Source: Calditerrivibrio sp.
Lineage (GTDB): Bacteria > Chrysiogenota > Deferribacteres > Deferribacterales > Calditerrivibrionaceae
Direction: 5' to 3'
DNA: 9,190 nucleotides
Assembly (NCBI GenBank): GCA_020217115.1
Contig: JAIWOA010000121.1
Coordinates: 1-9,190, forward strand
Positions 1 through 9,190 of this stretch are shown one piece after another (the first letter of the stretch is position 1; the number at the start of each line of letters is the position of its first letter). Both the position numbers and the translations under genes were made by a program. Under the pieces are notes generated by a model. That model searched no databases. It was not told the origin of the DNA and was given only the letters and a program-made list of their open reading frames with translations.

Positions 1-1907
<1,907 letters not shown>

Positions 1908-1918
1908 TTAGCCCTCCA

Positions 1919-4900
1919 CTAATTATTCTCATTCTCATTTTTAGATATATCTTCTTTCTTTAAAAGTTCAACATCAAGCCCAAGGCCCTGCATCTCTTTT
2001 ATCAAAACATGGAACGATTCAGGCATACTTGGCTTAAAACTGAAGTTTCCATTAACTATCGATTCATAAACTTTTGTTCTTCCCTCAACATCATCAGATT
2101 TAACAGTAAGCATCTCCTGAAGTATATTAGATGCACCATAAGCTTCAAGAGCCCAAACCTCCATCTCTCCAAGTCTCTGACCACCAAACTGTGCTTTACC
2201 ACCAAGTGGCTGTTGAGTAACAAGAGAGTATGGACCGGTGGATCTTGCGTGCATTTTTGTCTCCACAAGGTGATGAAGTTTCATCATATACATGACACCT
2301 ACAGTTACTTCCTGCTCAAAACGCTCTCCAGTCCTACCATCATACAAGACAGTTTGACCATCTGGTTGGAATCCAGCTTTTACAAGAAGCTCCTTAATAT
2401 CTGACTCTTTTGCACCATCAAAAACTGGAGTGGCTACATATAATCCAAGAGCCTTTGCCGCCCAGCCTAAATGAGTTTCAAGAACTTGACCAACGTTCAT
2501 CCTTGATGGAACGCCAAGAGGGTTTAAAACTATTTCAACAGGTACGCCATTTGGCAAATAAGGCATATCCTGCTCTGGCAATATCCTGGAAATGACACCT
2601 TTGTTACCATGTCTACCAGCCATTTTATCACCAACCATCAGCTTTCTTTTAACAGCAACATAAACTCTCACAGATTTAAGAACACCTGCTGGCAGCTCGT
2701 CCCCTTTCTCAATTTTTGATTTTTTATCTTTAAATTTTTCCTCAATCTGTTTGAGTTTTGAAAAATATATATTGTTTATGCTGGAAATTTCTGTATCGAT
2801 AATCTCTTTATTCTCTACTGGCAAACCGATAAGAGTGGAGTAATCAAGTTTTTTTAACATTTCAAATGACAATTCATCACCCTTTTTAAGGCTCAACGTG
2901 TCTAAATTTACAGCTTTAGAAACTTTTCTACCCTCCAGCAGTTTTATGATAGATTGCTTTCTCGTTTCATCAAGAGCAAGCATCTCTACCTTATAATTCC
3001 TCTGGATTTCCGCTAATTCATTTTTTTCAATTTTAACAGTTCTATTATCTTTTTCAACGCCTCGCCTTGTCATTGTTACAACGTCAATTACAACCCCAGA
3101 CATACCAGGAGGAAGCCTTAAAGAAGCATCCTTAACATCTCCAGCTTTTTCACCAAATATTGCCCTCAAAAGCTTCTCTTCTGGAGTAGTTTGTGATTCT
3201 CCCTTAGGGGTAACTTTCCCTACAAGTATATCACCCTCTTTTACTTTAGCACCTATCCTTATAATACCACTTTCATCAATATCTTTGAGCGCTTCTTCAC
3301 TTACATTAGGGATATCCCTCGTAATCTCTTCAGGCCCAAGCTTTGTATCCCTTGCATCTATCTCAAATTCTTCGATATGTATTGAAGTATAAGCATCCTC
3401 TTTGACAAGTTTTTGTGAAACAAGTATTGAATCTTCATAATTATAACCCATCCAGGGCATGAAAGCTACAACAACATTTCTCCCAAGGGCAATATCTCCC
3501 CTATCAGTAGCTGGACCATCAGCGATAATATCATTTTTCTTGACTATATCACCTTTTCTTACAAGAGGCTTATAATTAATACATGTATCCTGGTTTGTTC
3601 TTCTGTACTTATCAAGTTCATATACATCTATACCAAACTTATCTCCCTCATTATACCCTATAATGATCCTTCTCGAATCGATGTAATGAACAATACCATC
3701 CCTTTTTGCAGTAATAACTGCTCCAGAATCTATAGCAACCTTTCTCTCAAGACCTGTACCTACTATAGGAGCATCAGTTCTGACAAGAGGTACCCCTTGA
3801 CGTTGCATGTTAGATCCCATCAATGCTCTGTTTGCATCATCATGCTCAAGGAATGGGATAAGAGCAGTGGAAATAGAAACCATCTGATTAGGGGCAACGT
3901 CTATATATTGTATATCGCTTGAATTTACAGTTATTACCTCACCTTTATAGCGAGCAATAACATGTTCGTCTAAAAATTTGCCATCTTTGTCAAGTTTTGC
4001 ATTTGCTTCAGCAATATAGAAATCTTCCTCTTCAATTGCAGACATATAGACAACTTCATCTGTAACCCTATTATCCACAACCTTTCTATACGGAGTTTCT
4101 ATAAAACCGTACTCATTAACCCTTGCATATGTAGTAAGCGAAGTTATCAATCCAATGTTTGGACCTTCAGGTGTTTCAATAGGACATAATCTACCATAGT
4201 GTGAGGTGTGAACATCTCGAACTTCAAAACCTGCTCTATCCCTGTTAAGACCTCCAGGTCCCAAAGCAGAAAGCCTTCTTTTGTGTGTAATTTCACTCAA
4301 AGGATTTGTCTGATCCATAAACTGTGACAATTGATAGCTTCCAAAAAATTCCTTTATTGAAGATGATAAAGGTTTAGCATTTAAAAGATCCTGTGGAGAA
4401 AGATCCTTTGTGTCCTGGATACTCATACGCTCTTTTACAGTCTTTTCCATTCTGACCATACCTATTCTGATATGGTTCTGTAACTGTTCACCAACAGCTT
4501 TTATCCTTCTATGACCAAGGTGATCAATATCATCAACCCTTTCTTCCCCCAATCTGATATCATTAAGCACCCTGATGGTTTCAACAATATCCTCGTTGGT
4601 AAGAGTAGTAAGATCAAGTGGTTTATTAATCTTTAGCCTTTTATTTATTTTAAGTCGCCCCACCCTTGATAAGTCATATCTTTTATCATTGAAAAATAGA
4701 TTTTCAAAATATGTGCTCGCAGTTTCAACTGTGGCAGGTTCTCCTGGTCTCATCTTTTTATAAATTTCGATGAGAGCCTCTTCCTTAGATGAAATCTTGT
4801 CTGCTTCCAACATATCCCTTATAGCACTGTCACTGCCAGCTTTGTCAACCAATAATACTTTAAACTCTTCAATACCATTTTCTCTCAATTTATCTAATAT

Positions 4901-5872
4901 CTCTTCTGAAACCTTTGTGTTAGTTTTAACTATCACTTCACCATGTTCAGTAGCAATATCTTCAGCAAAGAATGTATCTGCAATATCCTCATATTGTATA
5001 TCCATTTTAGATATACCAAGCTTTATAAGTTTTCTAATAATTGCCTTAGAAAACTTATGCCCAGCTTTGTAGACTAATTCACCATTTGAATCTCTTATAT
5101 CCAAACTACTTCTTCTTCCGATAAGATCCTCTGGATTGAAATACCTTTCATAGTTGAGACCTTTAAATCTAATTGTTTCATTTTTATAAAAAGTAGACAA
5201 AATAGCTTGCTGATCAAGACCAAGTGCCTTGAGTAAAACAGTTGCAAGTATTTTTCTTTTTTTATCTATTCTAACATATATAAAGTTTTTTGTATCAAAC
5301 TCAAAATCTATCCATGAACCTCTGTAAGGAATAATTCTCGCCCCAAACAAGTGTTTTTCAACAACACTCTTACCAGCAGTTAAGTCCTCAAAAAATATCC
5401 CTGGAGACCTATGCAATTGACTGACAATAACCCTTTCTACACCATTTATTATAAATGTAGCTCTATCAGTCATTAAAGGGACATCGCAAAGATAAACATC
5501 AGCTTCCTTAGCAGAAGAAACTACTTTCTCTGAACCATCTTCACTATTTTCATAACAAACCAGCCTAACTTTAACTTTAAGAGGTGCAGCATAGGAGGTC
5601 TTTCTTATTATTGATTCCCTTGCATCATATTTAGGTTTCTCTATGGAATAGCTTACATATTCTAAAACTGATGTTTCATTAAAATCGGTAATAGGGAACA
5701 CTTCCCTGAAAACCTGTTCAATACCCTTATTCTTTCTCTCCTCAGCAGGAACATCAAGCTGAAGGAATTCTAAATAGGAATCCTTTTGAACTTCAACAAG
5801 GTCTGGCATTTCCAGAACTTTTTTTATTTTCGAAAAATTTAATCTTTGGATGGAATTGGTAGATATAGTCAT
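1919..5872 (-). CDS. rpoB: RNA polymerase beta subunit
   Basis: Beta subunit of RNA polymerase, 1317 residues (E. coli 1342), complete. The N-terminus has [20 protein letters not shown], typical of the family. The rifampicin-pocket segment is at residues 509-536 ([17 protein letters not shown]... [14 protein letters not shown]), followed by [22 protein letters not shown]. The insertion at about 940-1055 has coiled-coil-like charge patterns and ends in [21 protein letters not shown]; inserts here are typical of Proteobacteria and relatives. Active-site lysines are Lys1083 and Lys1091 in [15 protein letters not shown]. Near the C-terminus are [20 protein letters not shown] and [12 protein letters not shown]. 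The protein ends in an acidic/Asn tail (KNENENN) and stop TAG. Start ATG 5872 has AGGTGG at 5877-5882, only 4 bases away. It lies downstream of the hairpin after rplL and 17 bases before rpoC. One pocket position is unusual: Tyr513 where E. coli has Ser509. Confidence 0.99.
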   Translation of the reverse strand: MTISTNSIQRLNFSKIKKVLEMPDLVEVQKDSYLEFLQLDVPAEERKNKGIEQVFREVFPITDFNETSVLEYVSYSIEKPKYDARESIIRKTSYAAPLKVKVRLVCYENSEDGSEKVVSSAKEADVYLCDVPLMTDRATFIINGVERVIVSQLHRSPGIFFEDLTAGKSVVEKHLFGARIIPYRGSWIDFEFDTKNFIYVRIDKKRKILATVLLKALGLDQQAILSTFYKNETIRFKGLNYERYFNPEDLIGRRSSLDIRDSNGELVYKAGHKFSKAIIRKLIKLGISKMDIQYEDIADTFFAEDIATEHGEVIVKTNTKVSEEILDKLRENGIEEFKVLLVDKAGSDSAIRDMLEADKISSKEEALIEIYKKMRPGEPATVETASTYFENLFFNDKRYDLSRVGRLKINKRLKINKPLDLTTLTNEDIVETIRVLNDIRLGEERVDDIDHLGHRRIKAVGEQLQNHIRIGMVRMEKTVKERMSIQDTKDLSPQDLLNAKPLSSSIKEFFGSYQLSQFMDQTNPLSEITHKRRLSALGPGGLNRDRAGFEVRDVHTSHYGRLCPIETPEGPNIGLITSLTTYARVNEYGFIETPYRKVVDNRVTDEVVYMSAIEEEDFYIAEANAKLDKDGKFLDEHVIARYKGEVITVNSSDIQYIDVAPNQMVSISTALIPFLEHDDANRALMGSNMQRQGVPLVRTDAPIVGTGLERKVAIDSGAVITAKRDGIVHYIDSRRIIIGYNEGDKFGIDVYELDKYRRTNQDTCINYKPLVRKGDIVKKNDIIADGPATDRGDIALGRNVVVAFMPWMGYNYEDSILVSQKLVKEDAYTSIHIEEFEIDARDTKLGPEEITRDIPNVSEEALKDIDESGIIRIGAKVKEGDILVGKVTPKGESQTTPEEKLLRAIFGEKAGDVKDASLRLPPGMSGVVIDVVTMTRRGVEKDNRTVKIEKNELAEIQRNYKVEMLALDETRKQSIIKLLEGRKVSKAVNLDTLSLKKGDELSFEMLKKLDYSTLIGLPVENKEIIDTEISSINNIYFSKLKQIEEKFKDKKSKIEKGDELPAGVLKSVRVYVAVKRKLMVGDKMAGRHGNKGVISRILPEQDMPYLPNGVPVEIVLNPLGVPSRMNVGQVLETHLGWAAKALGLYVATPVFDGAKESDIKELLVKAGFQPDGQTVLYDGRTGERFEQEVTVGVMYMMKLHHLVETKMHARSTGPYSLVTQQPLGGKAQFGGQRLGEMEVWALEAYGASNILQEMLTVKSDDVEGRTKVYESIVNGNFSFKPSMPESFHVLIKEMQGLGLDVELLKKEDISKNENENN

Positions 5873-5915
5873 TTCTCCACCTATAGGTTTTTTATGTTAT
5901 TTTATTTCAAATGCT

Positions 5916-5940
5916 AAAAAAGGAGGCACTAAGCCTCCCT
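5916..5940 (-). terminator. Intrinsic terminator-like hairpin (attenuator) between rplL and rpoB
   Basis: Reading the minus strand, GGAGGC (5938-5933), loop TTAGT (5932-5928) and GCCTCC (5927-5922) form a perfect 6-bp GC-rich stem, followed at once by TTTTTT (5921-5916). The stem can extend by one G-U and one A-U pair using 5939-5940. Only the minus strand has the T tract on the correct side. The hairpin starts 19 bases after the rplL stop. Since rpoB follows 44 bases later with no convincing promoter between them, it most likely acts as a partial terminator. E. coli also has an attenuator between rplL and rpoB; that this one is leaky is inferred. Confidence 0.85.
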
Positions 5941-5958
5941 AAAACTTTAATTTTAAAA

Positions 5959-6339
5959 TTACTTAATTTCAACAGATGCACCAGCTTCAACAAGTGCAGC
6001 TTTAATTTTCTCAGCTTCCTCTTTTTTAATACCTTCTTTAACAGGTTTTGGTGCTTCATCAACCAAAGCCTTAGCCTCTTTAAGACCAAGTCCAGTAATC
6101 TCCCTAACAACCTTGATAACCTGAACCTTTTGAGCACCACCACTTGTAAGTATTACATCAAACTCAGTTTTCTCTGCTGGAGCTTCAGCAGCAGCTGCTG
6201 CTGCAGGAGCTGCCATCATAGCAACAGGAGCGGCAGCAGACACACCAAACTTCTCCTCAAGTTCTTTTACAAAATTTGCAAGTTCAATTACTGTCATATT
6301 TTCGATAAATTCAATTACTTGTTCTTTAGTTACAGACAT
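5959..6339 (-). CDS. rplL: 50S ribosomal protein L7/L12
   Basis: Stalk protein of the large subunit, present in several copies per ribosome; it recruits and stimulates the GTPase factors EF-Tu, EF-G and IF2. It has 126 residues, near the family norm. Seen: an N-terminal dimerisation domain (about 1-35, [20 protein letters not shown]), an Ala/Pro/Met-rich flexible hinge (about 36-58), and the C-terminal factor-binding domain ([20 protein letters not shown], then [20 protein letters not shown]). The hinge is encoded by a run of GCA/GCT codons, giving a local low-complexity patch. Start ATG 6339 has GGAGG at 6346-6350, 6 bases away, directly after the rplJ stop TAA. This tight spacing fits translational coupling to rplJ. 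A terminator-like hairpin follows the gene. Confidence 0.99.
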   Translation of the reverse strand: MSVTKEQVIEFIENMTVIELANFVKELEEKFGVSAAAPVAMMAAPAAAAAAEAPAEKTEFDVILTSGGAQKVQVIKVVREITGLGLKEAKALVDEAPKPVKEGIKKEEAEKIKAALVEAGASVEIK

Positions 6340-6351
6340 CTAAGTCCTCCA

Positions 6352-6879
6352 TTATTCATTATTATTATTTTTCTTATCTTTTAGTGCATTAAGCACATTT
6401 AAGAAGCCCCTTGGAATATTCGCAAGAAGTGATACAAAATTCTTCACAGGAGCATTCATAGAGCCAAGCATTCTTGCCAAAAGTTCTTCCCTCGATGGGA
6501 GATCTGCCAGTGCGATTACATCTTCCTTTGAAAGCCTTGATCCTTCAAAATATCCAGATCTTATTTCAAACTTTTTGTAATCTTTAGCAAATTTTTTAAG
6601 CAGTTTAGCTACTTCGGTAGGTTCGCCAAAAACGATTGTGCATGCGGTCTGTTCCTTTAAATCTCCATCAAGAGCACTAATCTCATTTTCATTGAGTGCA
6701 ATCTTTAAAAGTCTATTTTTAACTACTCTAAAATCGTTGCCCGTCGATTTTATAGCAGAACGAATAGCTGTCAACTCAGGAAATGTACATCCTTTGTAGT
6801 CAGCTAGAAAAATTGCAGTAGATTTACCAATCTTGGCCTTCAATCCATCCACTAACAGATGTTTATCACTTCTTTTCAA
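6352..6879 (-). CDS. rplJ: 50S ribosomal protein L10
   Basis: L10 forms the base of the ribosomal stalk: its N-terminal domain binds 23S rRNA and L11, and its C-terminal helix carries L7/L12 dimers. It has 175 residues, a normal length. Seen: an N-terminal segment with TAIFLADYKGCTFPELTAIR and the RVVKNRLLKIAL motif, the middle VFGEPTEVAKLLKKFAKDYK, and a C-terminal helix ending in a Lys/Asn-rich tail (KDKKNNNNE). The start codon is TTG at 6879. It is chosen because AGGAGG (6885-6890) sits 6 bases upstream and the protein begins with the family's usual Lys-rich start. The Asn tail is written by an (AAT)4 run just before the stop. The structured leader upstream indicates autogenous translational control of rplJL by L10. 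Confidence 0.98.
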   Translation of the reverse strand: MKRSDKHLLVDGLKAKIGKSTAIFLADYKGCTFPELTAIRSAIKSTGNDFRVVKNRLLKIALNENEISALDGDLKEQTACTIVFGEPTEVAKLLKKFAKDYKKFEIRSGYFEGSRLSKEDVIALADLPSREELLARMLGSMNAPVKNFVSLLANIPRGFLNVLNALKDKKNNNNE

Positions 6880-6884
6880 ATTTT

Positions 6885-6890
6885 CCTCCT
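6885..6890 (-). promoter_or_regulatory. Strong ribosome binding site deciding a TTG start for rplJ
   Basis: AGGAGG on the minus strand, spaced 6 bases from TTG 6879-6877. The site lies 1 base beyond the closing 3' strand of the L10 leader (6892-6899), so folding of the leader can change its access. Confidence 0.85.
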
Positions 6891-6891
6891 G

Positions 6892-6966
6892 AATTCCGGC
6901 CTATCTATCAAATAACCGATTTCCGCAGGATTTATGCAAGAGCGACCTGCTTCTTCAACCAGAATT
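6892..6966 (-). ncRNA. L10 leader (ribosomal protein autoregulatory mRNA element)
   Basis: This cis-acting leader between rplA and rplJ is bound by L10, or L10 with L7/L12, in many bacteria and represses rplJL translation. In the minus-strand RNA an outer helix forms from AATTCTGG (6966-6959) and CCGGAATT (6899-6892): 8 bp with one G-U, extendable by two G-U pairs. Inside it GCAGG (6950-6946) pairs with CCTGC (6929-6925). Between these is a short GC...GC hairpin (CGCTCTTGC) followed by TAAAT, the arrangement GCAGGU-hairpin-UAAAUCCUGC that I recall for the L10 leader family. The 3' strand of the outer helix ends 1 base from the rplJ ribosome binding site. The identification rests on position plus motif; no covariance model was run. 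Confidence 0.8.
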
Positions 6967-6978
6967 GCGTTCTTTATC

Positions 6979-7680
6979 TTATATTTCTGTTAAAAGCTTC
7001 TGCTGATCCACTTTTATACCAGGCCCCATAGTGGTAGATACAGCAATACCCTTCACATATTGACCCTTAGCAGATGCAGGTTTAGCCTTAATAAGTGTTT
7101 CGAGGAGAGCTTTAAAATTAGCCTCAAGTTTTTCGACATCGAAACTCTTTTTACCTACCGGAGCATGAATTATTCCGGCCTTATCCACTCTAAACTCAAT
7201 CATACCAGCTTTCAGATTCTTTACAACATCCTTAACATTAGTTGTTACCGTTCCAACCTTAGGGTTGGGCATTAACCCTCTAGGTCCTAAAATTTTACCA
7301 AGCTTACCAACCGCACCCATCATATCAGGGGTTGCTACTACCTTATCAAACTCAAGCCATCCACCCTGAATCTTTTTGACCAATTCATCATCACCTACGA
7401 AGTCTGCGCCTGCTTCCTCTGCTTCCTTAGCCTTTTCACCTTTGGCAAAAACAAGAACTCTAACCTGCCTTCCTGTTCCATGTGGAAGTGTTACTGAGCC
7501 TCTTACCATCTGGTCTGCATGTCTTGGGTCAACACCAAGCCTAATAGCAGCATCAACACTCTCGTCAAAATTAGCAAATGCTATTTCCTTTGCCAGCTTC
7601 AAAGCATCTTTGAGGTCATAATACTTTATTCTATCAACTTGCTCTAAAGATTTTTTATATTTTTTACTAACCTTAGCCAT
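6979..7680 (-). CDS. rplA: 50S ribosomal protein L1
   Basis: L1 binds 23S rRNA in the mobile L1 stalk by the E site and helps release deacylated tRNA; in many bacteria it also represses its own operon. With the start at ATG 7680 it has 233 residues, normal for bacteria. Seen: [20 protein letters not shown] (domain I, RNA-binding), the middle domain with [16 protein letters not shown], the signature [15 protein letters not shown], and a C-terminal part ending [18 protein letters not shown]. An in-frame GTG at 7686 would add two residues, but it lies directly against the ribosome binding site AGGTGG. ATG 7680 has 6-base spacing and gives the usual MAK start. The ribosome binding site follows the rplK stop codon directly, so rplK and rplA are probably translationally coupled. 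Confidence 0.98.
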   Translation of the reverse strand: MAKVSKKYKKSLEQVDRIKYYDLKDALKLAKEIAFANFDESVDAAIRLGVDPRHADQMVRGSVTLPHGTGRQVRVLVFAKGEKAKEAEEAGADFVGDDELVKKIQGGWLEFDKVVATPDMMGAVGKLGKILGPRGLMPNPKVGTVTTNVKDVVKNLKAGMIEFRVDKAGIIHAPVGKKSFDVEKLEANFKALLETLIKAKPASAKGQYVKGIAVSTTMGPGIKVDQQKLLTEI

Positions 7681-7686
7681 CTTCAC

Positions 7687-7692
7687 CCACCT
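7687..7692 (-). promoter_or_regulatory. Ribosome binding site that fixes the rplA start
   Basis: AGGTGG on the minus strand, immediately after the rplK TAG and its following A. It is 6 bases from ATG 7680 but 0 bases from the in-frame GTG 7686, so the ATG is favoured. Confidence 0.75.
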
Positions 7693-8118
7693 CTACGACT
7701 CTACTTCTACGCCCATACTTCTTGCAGAACCTGCAACAATCTTCATTGCAGTCTCAATATCTTTGGTATTGAGGTCTGGGAGCTTTACTTCAGCAACTCT
7801 TTTCACCTGTTCTTTTGTAAGTTTCCCTACCTTTTTAGCTTTTGGGTTGTCAGAGCCACTTTCAATTTTAAGTTCCTTCTTTATTAACTGAGTCACAGGT
7901 GGAGTCTTTGTAACAAATGTAAAACTTCTATCCTCGTACACAGTTATAATAACAGGGACTATAAAATCCCCCATATTTTGTGTAGCAGCATTGAATGTTT
8001 TACAAAATTCCATTATATTTACACCCCTCTGTCCTAATGCTGGACCAACTGGTGGTGATGGGTTTGCTTTTCCGGCAGGGATCTGCAATTTAACCTGCCC
8101 CATTACTTTCTTAGCCAT
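7693..8118 (-). CDS. rplK: 50S ribosomal protein L11
   Basis: L11 binds the GTPase-associated centre of 23S rRNA together with L10, takes part in factor-dependent GTP hydrolysis, and is needed for RelA activation in bacteria that have it. It has 141 residues, the family length. Seen: an N-terminal domain with the proline-rich switch [20 protein letters not shown] (thiostrepton-site region), the [13 protein letters not shown] linker area, and the C-terminal RNA-binding domain ending [13 protein letters not shown]. Start ATG 8118 has GGAGG at 8125-8129, 6 bases away. The gap to nusG is only 18 bases. This leaves no room for a separate L1-binding leader of the E. coli kind between the two genes. 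Confidence 0.99.
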   Translation of the reverse strand: MAKKVMGQVKLQIPAGKANPSPPVGPALGQRGVNIMEFCKTFNAATQNMGDFIVPVIITVYEDRSFTFVTKTPPVTQLIKKELKIESGSDNPKAKKVGKLTKEQVKRVAEVKLPDLNTKDIETAMKIVAGSARSMGVEVES

Positions 8119-8136
8119 ATATATCCTCCAAAAATT

Positions 8137-8661
8137 CTATCCAACTCTTTTAATTTGTAAAAAATCTAAATCTATAGGAGTTTGTCTCCCAAAAATACTT
8201 ACAATAACCTTTACTTTTTCTTTCTCAGAGTTTACATCATCAACAACACCTGTAAAACCTTGAAAGGGGCCATCTGTAACTTCTACAACATCTCCCTTTA
8301 TATACTTAAGTGCTATCCTTGGAGCTTCAGATTTAGCAAGGTCTATCATAGCCTTAACATCATGTTCTGGTATTGGAACGGGATTAATCCCACCAACAAA
8401 CCCTGTAACCTTAGGTATCGACTTAACCTTATGCCAATTTTCTGTACTCATCTCCATATTTACAAGTATATACCCGGGGAAGGTACTTCTTTTACTAATC
8501 TTTTTCGTACCCTTTACAAGCTCTACGACATTCTCTGTAGGGATAAGAATGTCACCAAAAGAATCGTAAAGATTCTCATTTTTAATTCTTTCTTCAAGTA
8601 ACTTCTTTACCCTTTTTTCAAATCCTGAGTACGTGTGGACAACATACCATTGTTTAGCCAT
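8137..8661 (-). CDS. nusG: Transcription termination/antitermination factor NusG
   Basis: NusG binds the RNA polymerase clamp, adjusts pausing, and links polymerase to Rho or to ribosomal protein S10. It has 174 residues, close to the usual 175-180. Seen: the NGN domain (about 1-115) with KQWYVVHTYSGFEKRVKKLL and FPGYILVNM, then a KOW domain (about 120-174) with GDVVEVTDGPFQGFTGVV, VNSEKEKVKV and SIFGRQTPIDLDFLQIKRV. Start ATG 8661 gives the typical MAKQWYVVHTYSG opening. The likely ribosome binding site is the weak TAGGG inside the last codons of secE, ending 7 bases before the start. Only 4 bases separate the secE stop from the nusG start, so nusG translation probably depends on secE translation. 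Confidence 0.98.
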   Translation of the reverse strand: MAKQWYVVHTYSGFEKRVKKLLEERIKNENLYDSFGDILIPTENVVELVKGTKKISKRSTFPGYILVNMEMSTENWHKVKSIPKVTGFVGGINPVPIPEHDVKAMIDLAKSEAPRIALKYIKGDVVEVTDGPFQGFTGVVDDVNSEKEKVKVIVSIFGRQTPIDLDFLQIKRVG

Positions 8662-8665
8662 AATT

Positions 8666-8848
8666 TTACCCTACAATAAATTCTATAATTTTAGAAAGAG
8701 CAACGTCAACAACGCCAAGAAAAACAGCCATTACAAGAACAAATATGATAACTACAGTAGTAGTACCAACAGTTTCATCCCTTGATGGCCACACAATTTT
8801 CTTTAACTCTTCTTTAACTTCTTTAAAAAAGTTTATATATTTTTCCAC
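8666..8848 (-). CDS. secE: Preprotein translocase subunit SecE
   Basis: SecE is the membrane clamp subunit of the SecYEG export channel. With the GTG start at 8848 the protein has 60 residues, the short single-span form common outside the Enterobacteria. Seen: an amphipathic cytoplasmic helix (EKYINFFKEVKEELKK), the conserved IVWPSRDETV hinge, and one transmembrane segment (about residues 28-52, VVIIFVLVMAVFLGVVDVAL). An upstream in-frame TTG (8875) would extend it to 69 residues, but that codon lies in the acceptor stem of tRNA-Trp and has no ribosome binding site. AAGAGG at 8855-8860 is 6 bases before the GTG. The gene follows the tRNA by 16 bases and precedes nusG by 4 bases. Confidence 0.93.
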   Translation of the reverse strand: MEKYINFFKEVKEELKKIVWPSRDETVGTTTVVIIFVLVMAVFLGVVDVALSKIIEFIVG

Positions 8849-8854
8849 AACATA

Positions 8855-8860
8855 CCTCTT
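8855..8860 (-). promoter_or_regulatory. Ribosome binding site that fixes the secE GTG start
   Basis: AAGAGG on the minus strand begins 4 bases after the encoded CCA end of tRNA-Trp and is spaced 6 bases from GTG 8848-8846. The nearer ATG at 8853-8851 is out of frame and only 1 base away. Confidence 0.75.
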
Positions 8861-8864
8861 ATAA

Positions 8865-8940
8865 TGGCAGGCCAAGAGGGATTTGAACCCCCAACCCCCG
8901 GTTTTGGAGACCGGTGCTCTGCCAATTGAGCTATTGGCCT
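8865..8940 (-). tRNA. trnW: tRNA-Trp (anticodon CCA)
   Basis: A 76-base cloverleaf on the minus strand. The acceptor stem is AGGCCAA/TTGGCCT, perfect 7 bp. The D arm is GCTC...GAGC. The anticodon stem is CCGGT/ACCGG around loop CTCCAAA with anticodon CCA. The T arm is GGGGG-TTCAAAT-CCCTC (one G-U). Discriminator base G73 is as expected for bacterial tryptophan tRNA, and the 3' CCA is encoded (8867-8865). It sits between rpmG and secE, so it must be cut out of a polycistronic transcript; this tuf-rpmG-trnW-secE order is common in bacteria. Confidence 0.99.
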
Positions 8941-8952
8941 AAAATTTATTTC

Positions 8953-9102
8953 CTACTTGGTCTCTTTATGCAAAGTGTGTTTTCTATCAAACTTACAATA
9001 CTTTTTAAGTTCAATCTTACCAGTAGTCGTTTTTTTATTTTTGGTCGTTGTGTAGTTCCTATTTTTACACTCTGTGCAAGCAAGAATAACGATCTCTCTC
9101 AT
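8953..9102 (-). CDS. rpmG: 50S ribosomal protein L33
   Basis: A small basic protein of the large ribosomal subunit near the E site. It has 49 residues, the normal length, reading [20 protein letters not shown] at the start and [19 protein letters not shown] at the end. The first zinc-knuckle pair is present (Cys9, Cys12). The second half has only Cys36, with Asp39 where four-cysteine forms have the last cysteine. Three-cysteine versions are known in the family, so this need not be a defect. Start ATG 9102 is preceded by GAGGG, 4 bases away. The gene lies 11 bases after the tuf stop and 12 bases before tRNA-Trp, so it is surely part of the same transcript. Confidence 0.97.
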   Translation of the reverse strand: MREIVILACTECKNRNYTTTKNKKTTTGKIELKKYCKFDRKHTLHKETK

Positions 9103-9113
9103 TTTACCCTCTA

Positions 9114-9190
9114 TTACTCAATTATCTCAGTAACGACACCAGCACCTACTGTTCTACCACCCTCACGAATAGCAAATCTCAATCCCTGCT
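9114..9190 (-). CDS. tuf: Elongation factor Tu, C-terminal end (runs off window)
   Basis: Only the last 24 full codons of EF-Tu are inside the window, reading [20 protein letters not shown] then EIIE. This is the strongly conserved end of domain III, which contacts aminoacyl-tRNA and is part of the kirromycin/EF-Ts region. The stop TAA (9114-9116) is followed directly by an in-frame TAG, a tandem stop. EF-Tu brings aminoacyl-tRNA to the ribosome. Whether this is one of two tuf copies cannot be seen here. The promoter for the downstream genes is probably upstream of tuf, outside the window. Confidence 0.97.
   Translation of the reverse strand, partial: QGLRFAIREGGRTVGAGVVTEIIE

Noticed and set aside
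4630..4665. Peptide repeat [12 protein letters not shown] in RpoB, looking like a tandem duplication.
   Set aside because: The two copies use different codons (CTT AAA ATA AAT AAA versus CTA AAG ATT AAT AAA), and the family normally has a similar pattern here (RLKLNKRLG...), so it is chance convergence rather than a recent duplication.
5879..5888. Perfect 10-base palindrome ACCTATAGGT ahead of rpoB, considered as an operator.
   Set aside because: It is short, has no spacer for a hairpin, and partly consists of the rpoB ribosome binding site; nothing else supports a protein-binding site.
5880..5915. Possible rpoB promoter with TTGAAA as a -35 box and TATAGG as a -10 box.
   Set aside because: The spacer is about 19 bases, the -10 match is poor, and it would start transcription inside the ribosome binding site or coding start.
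5949..5960. 12-base palindrome AATTTTAAAATT at the rplL stop.
   Set aside because: Pure A/T in an AT-rich intergenic stretch; expected by chance and with no stable hairpin.
6351..6369. ATT/AAT triplet run at the rplJ end, considered as a phase-variable microsatellite.
   Set aside because: It is a short in-frame codon run for the Asn tail, interrupted by one Glu codon; triplet changes would not shift the frame.
8833..8853. Mini reading frame ATG-TTG-TGG-AAA-AAT-ATA-TAA (with a Trp codon) overlapping the secE start, tempting as a tryptophan-sensing leader peptide next to tRNA-Trp.
   Set aside because: The ribosome binding site is only 1 base from this ATG but at ideal distance from the secE GTG; there is one Trp codon only and no attenuator hairpin nearby.

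Overview
The window is a slice of the conserved bacterial translation and transcription gene cluster, and everything recognisable is on the minus strand. In transcription order, from high to low coordinates, it holds: the 3' end of tuf (EF-Tu), rpmG (L33), tRNA-Trp(CCA), secE, nusG, rplK (L11), rplA (L1), an L10-type mRNA leader, rplJ (L10), rplL (L7/L12), an intrinsic terminator-like hairpin, rpoB, and the first 633 codons of rpoC. Both end genes (tuf and rpoC) are cut by the window edges. No gene appears broken, and no mobile element, CRISPR array or foreign insertion is visible.

The DNA is AT-rich, with many A/T-ending codons. The tuf-rpmG-trnW-secE-nusG-rplKAJL-rpoBC order is widespread in bacteria. 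RpoB is 1317 residues and has a long insertion before the GDxLxxGVLK motif, as in Proteobacteria and some related Gram-negative phyla. My impression from the proteins is an AT-rich member of Deferribacterota (Calditerrivibrio/Deferribacter type) or a related 'deltaproteobacterial' lineage. That is inference, not a database result.

Layout: 8666-9190 carries tuf', rpmG, tRNA-Trp and secE (elongation, ribosome, tRNA and protein export), closely packed. 6979-8661 carries nusG, rplK and rplA, with gaps of 4 to 18 bases and ribosome binding sites that touch or overlap upstream stop codons. 6880-6978 is a structured leader that should bind L10 or the L10-(L12)n complex and regulate rplJL. 5873-5958 contains a GC-rich hairpin followed by six T residues on the transcribed strand. 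It is placed to let only part of the transcription continue into rpoBC, so that L7/L12 (several copies per ribosome) can be made in excess of RNA polymerase beta and beta'. 1-5872 is rpoB and the start of rpoC, 17 bases apart.

The longest stretch without a gene is about 100 bases (the rplA-rplJ gap), and it is explained by the L10 leader. Starts were refined where the ribosome binding site decides: secE starts at GTG 8848, rplA at ATG 7680, and rplJ at a TTG. This is an ordinary housekeeping region. The findings are modest regulatory and sequence details, not a new system.
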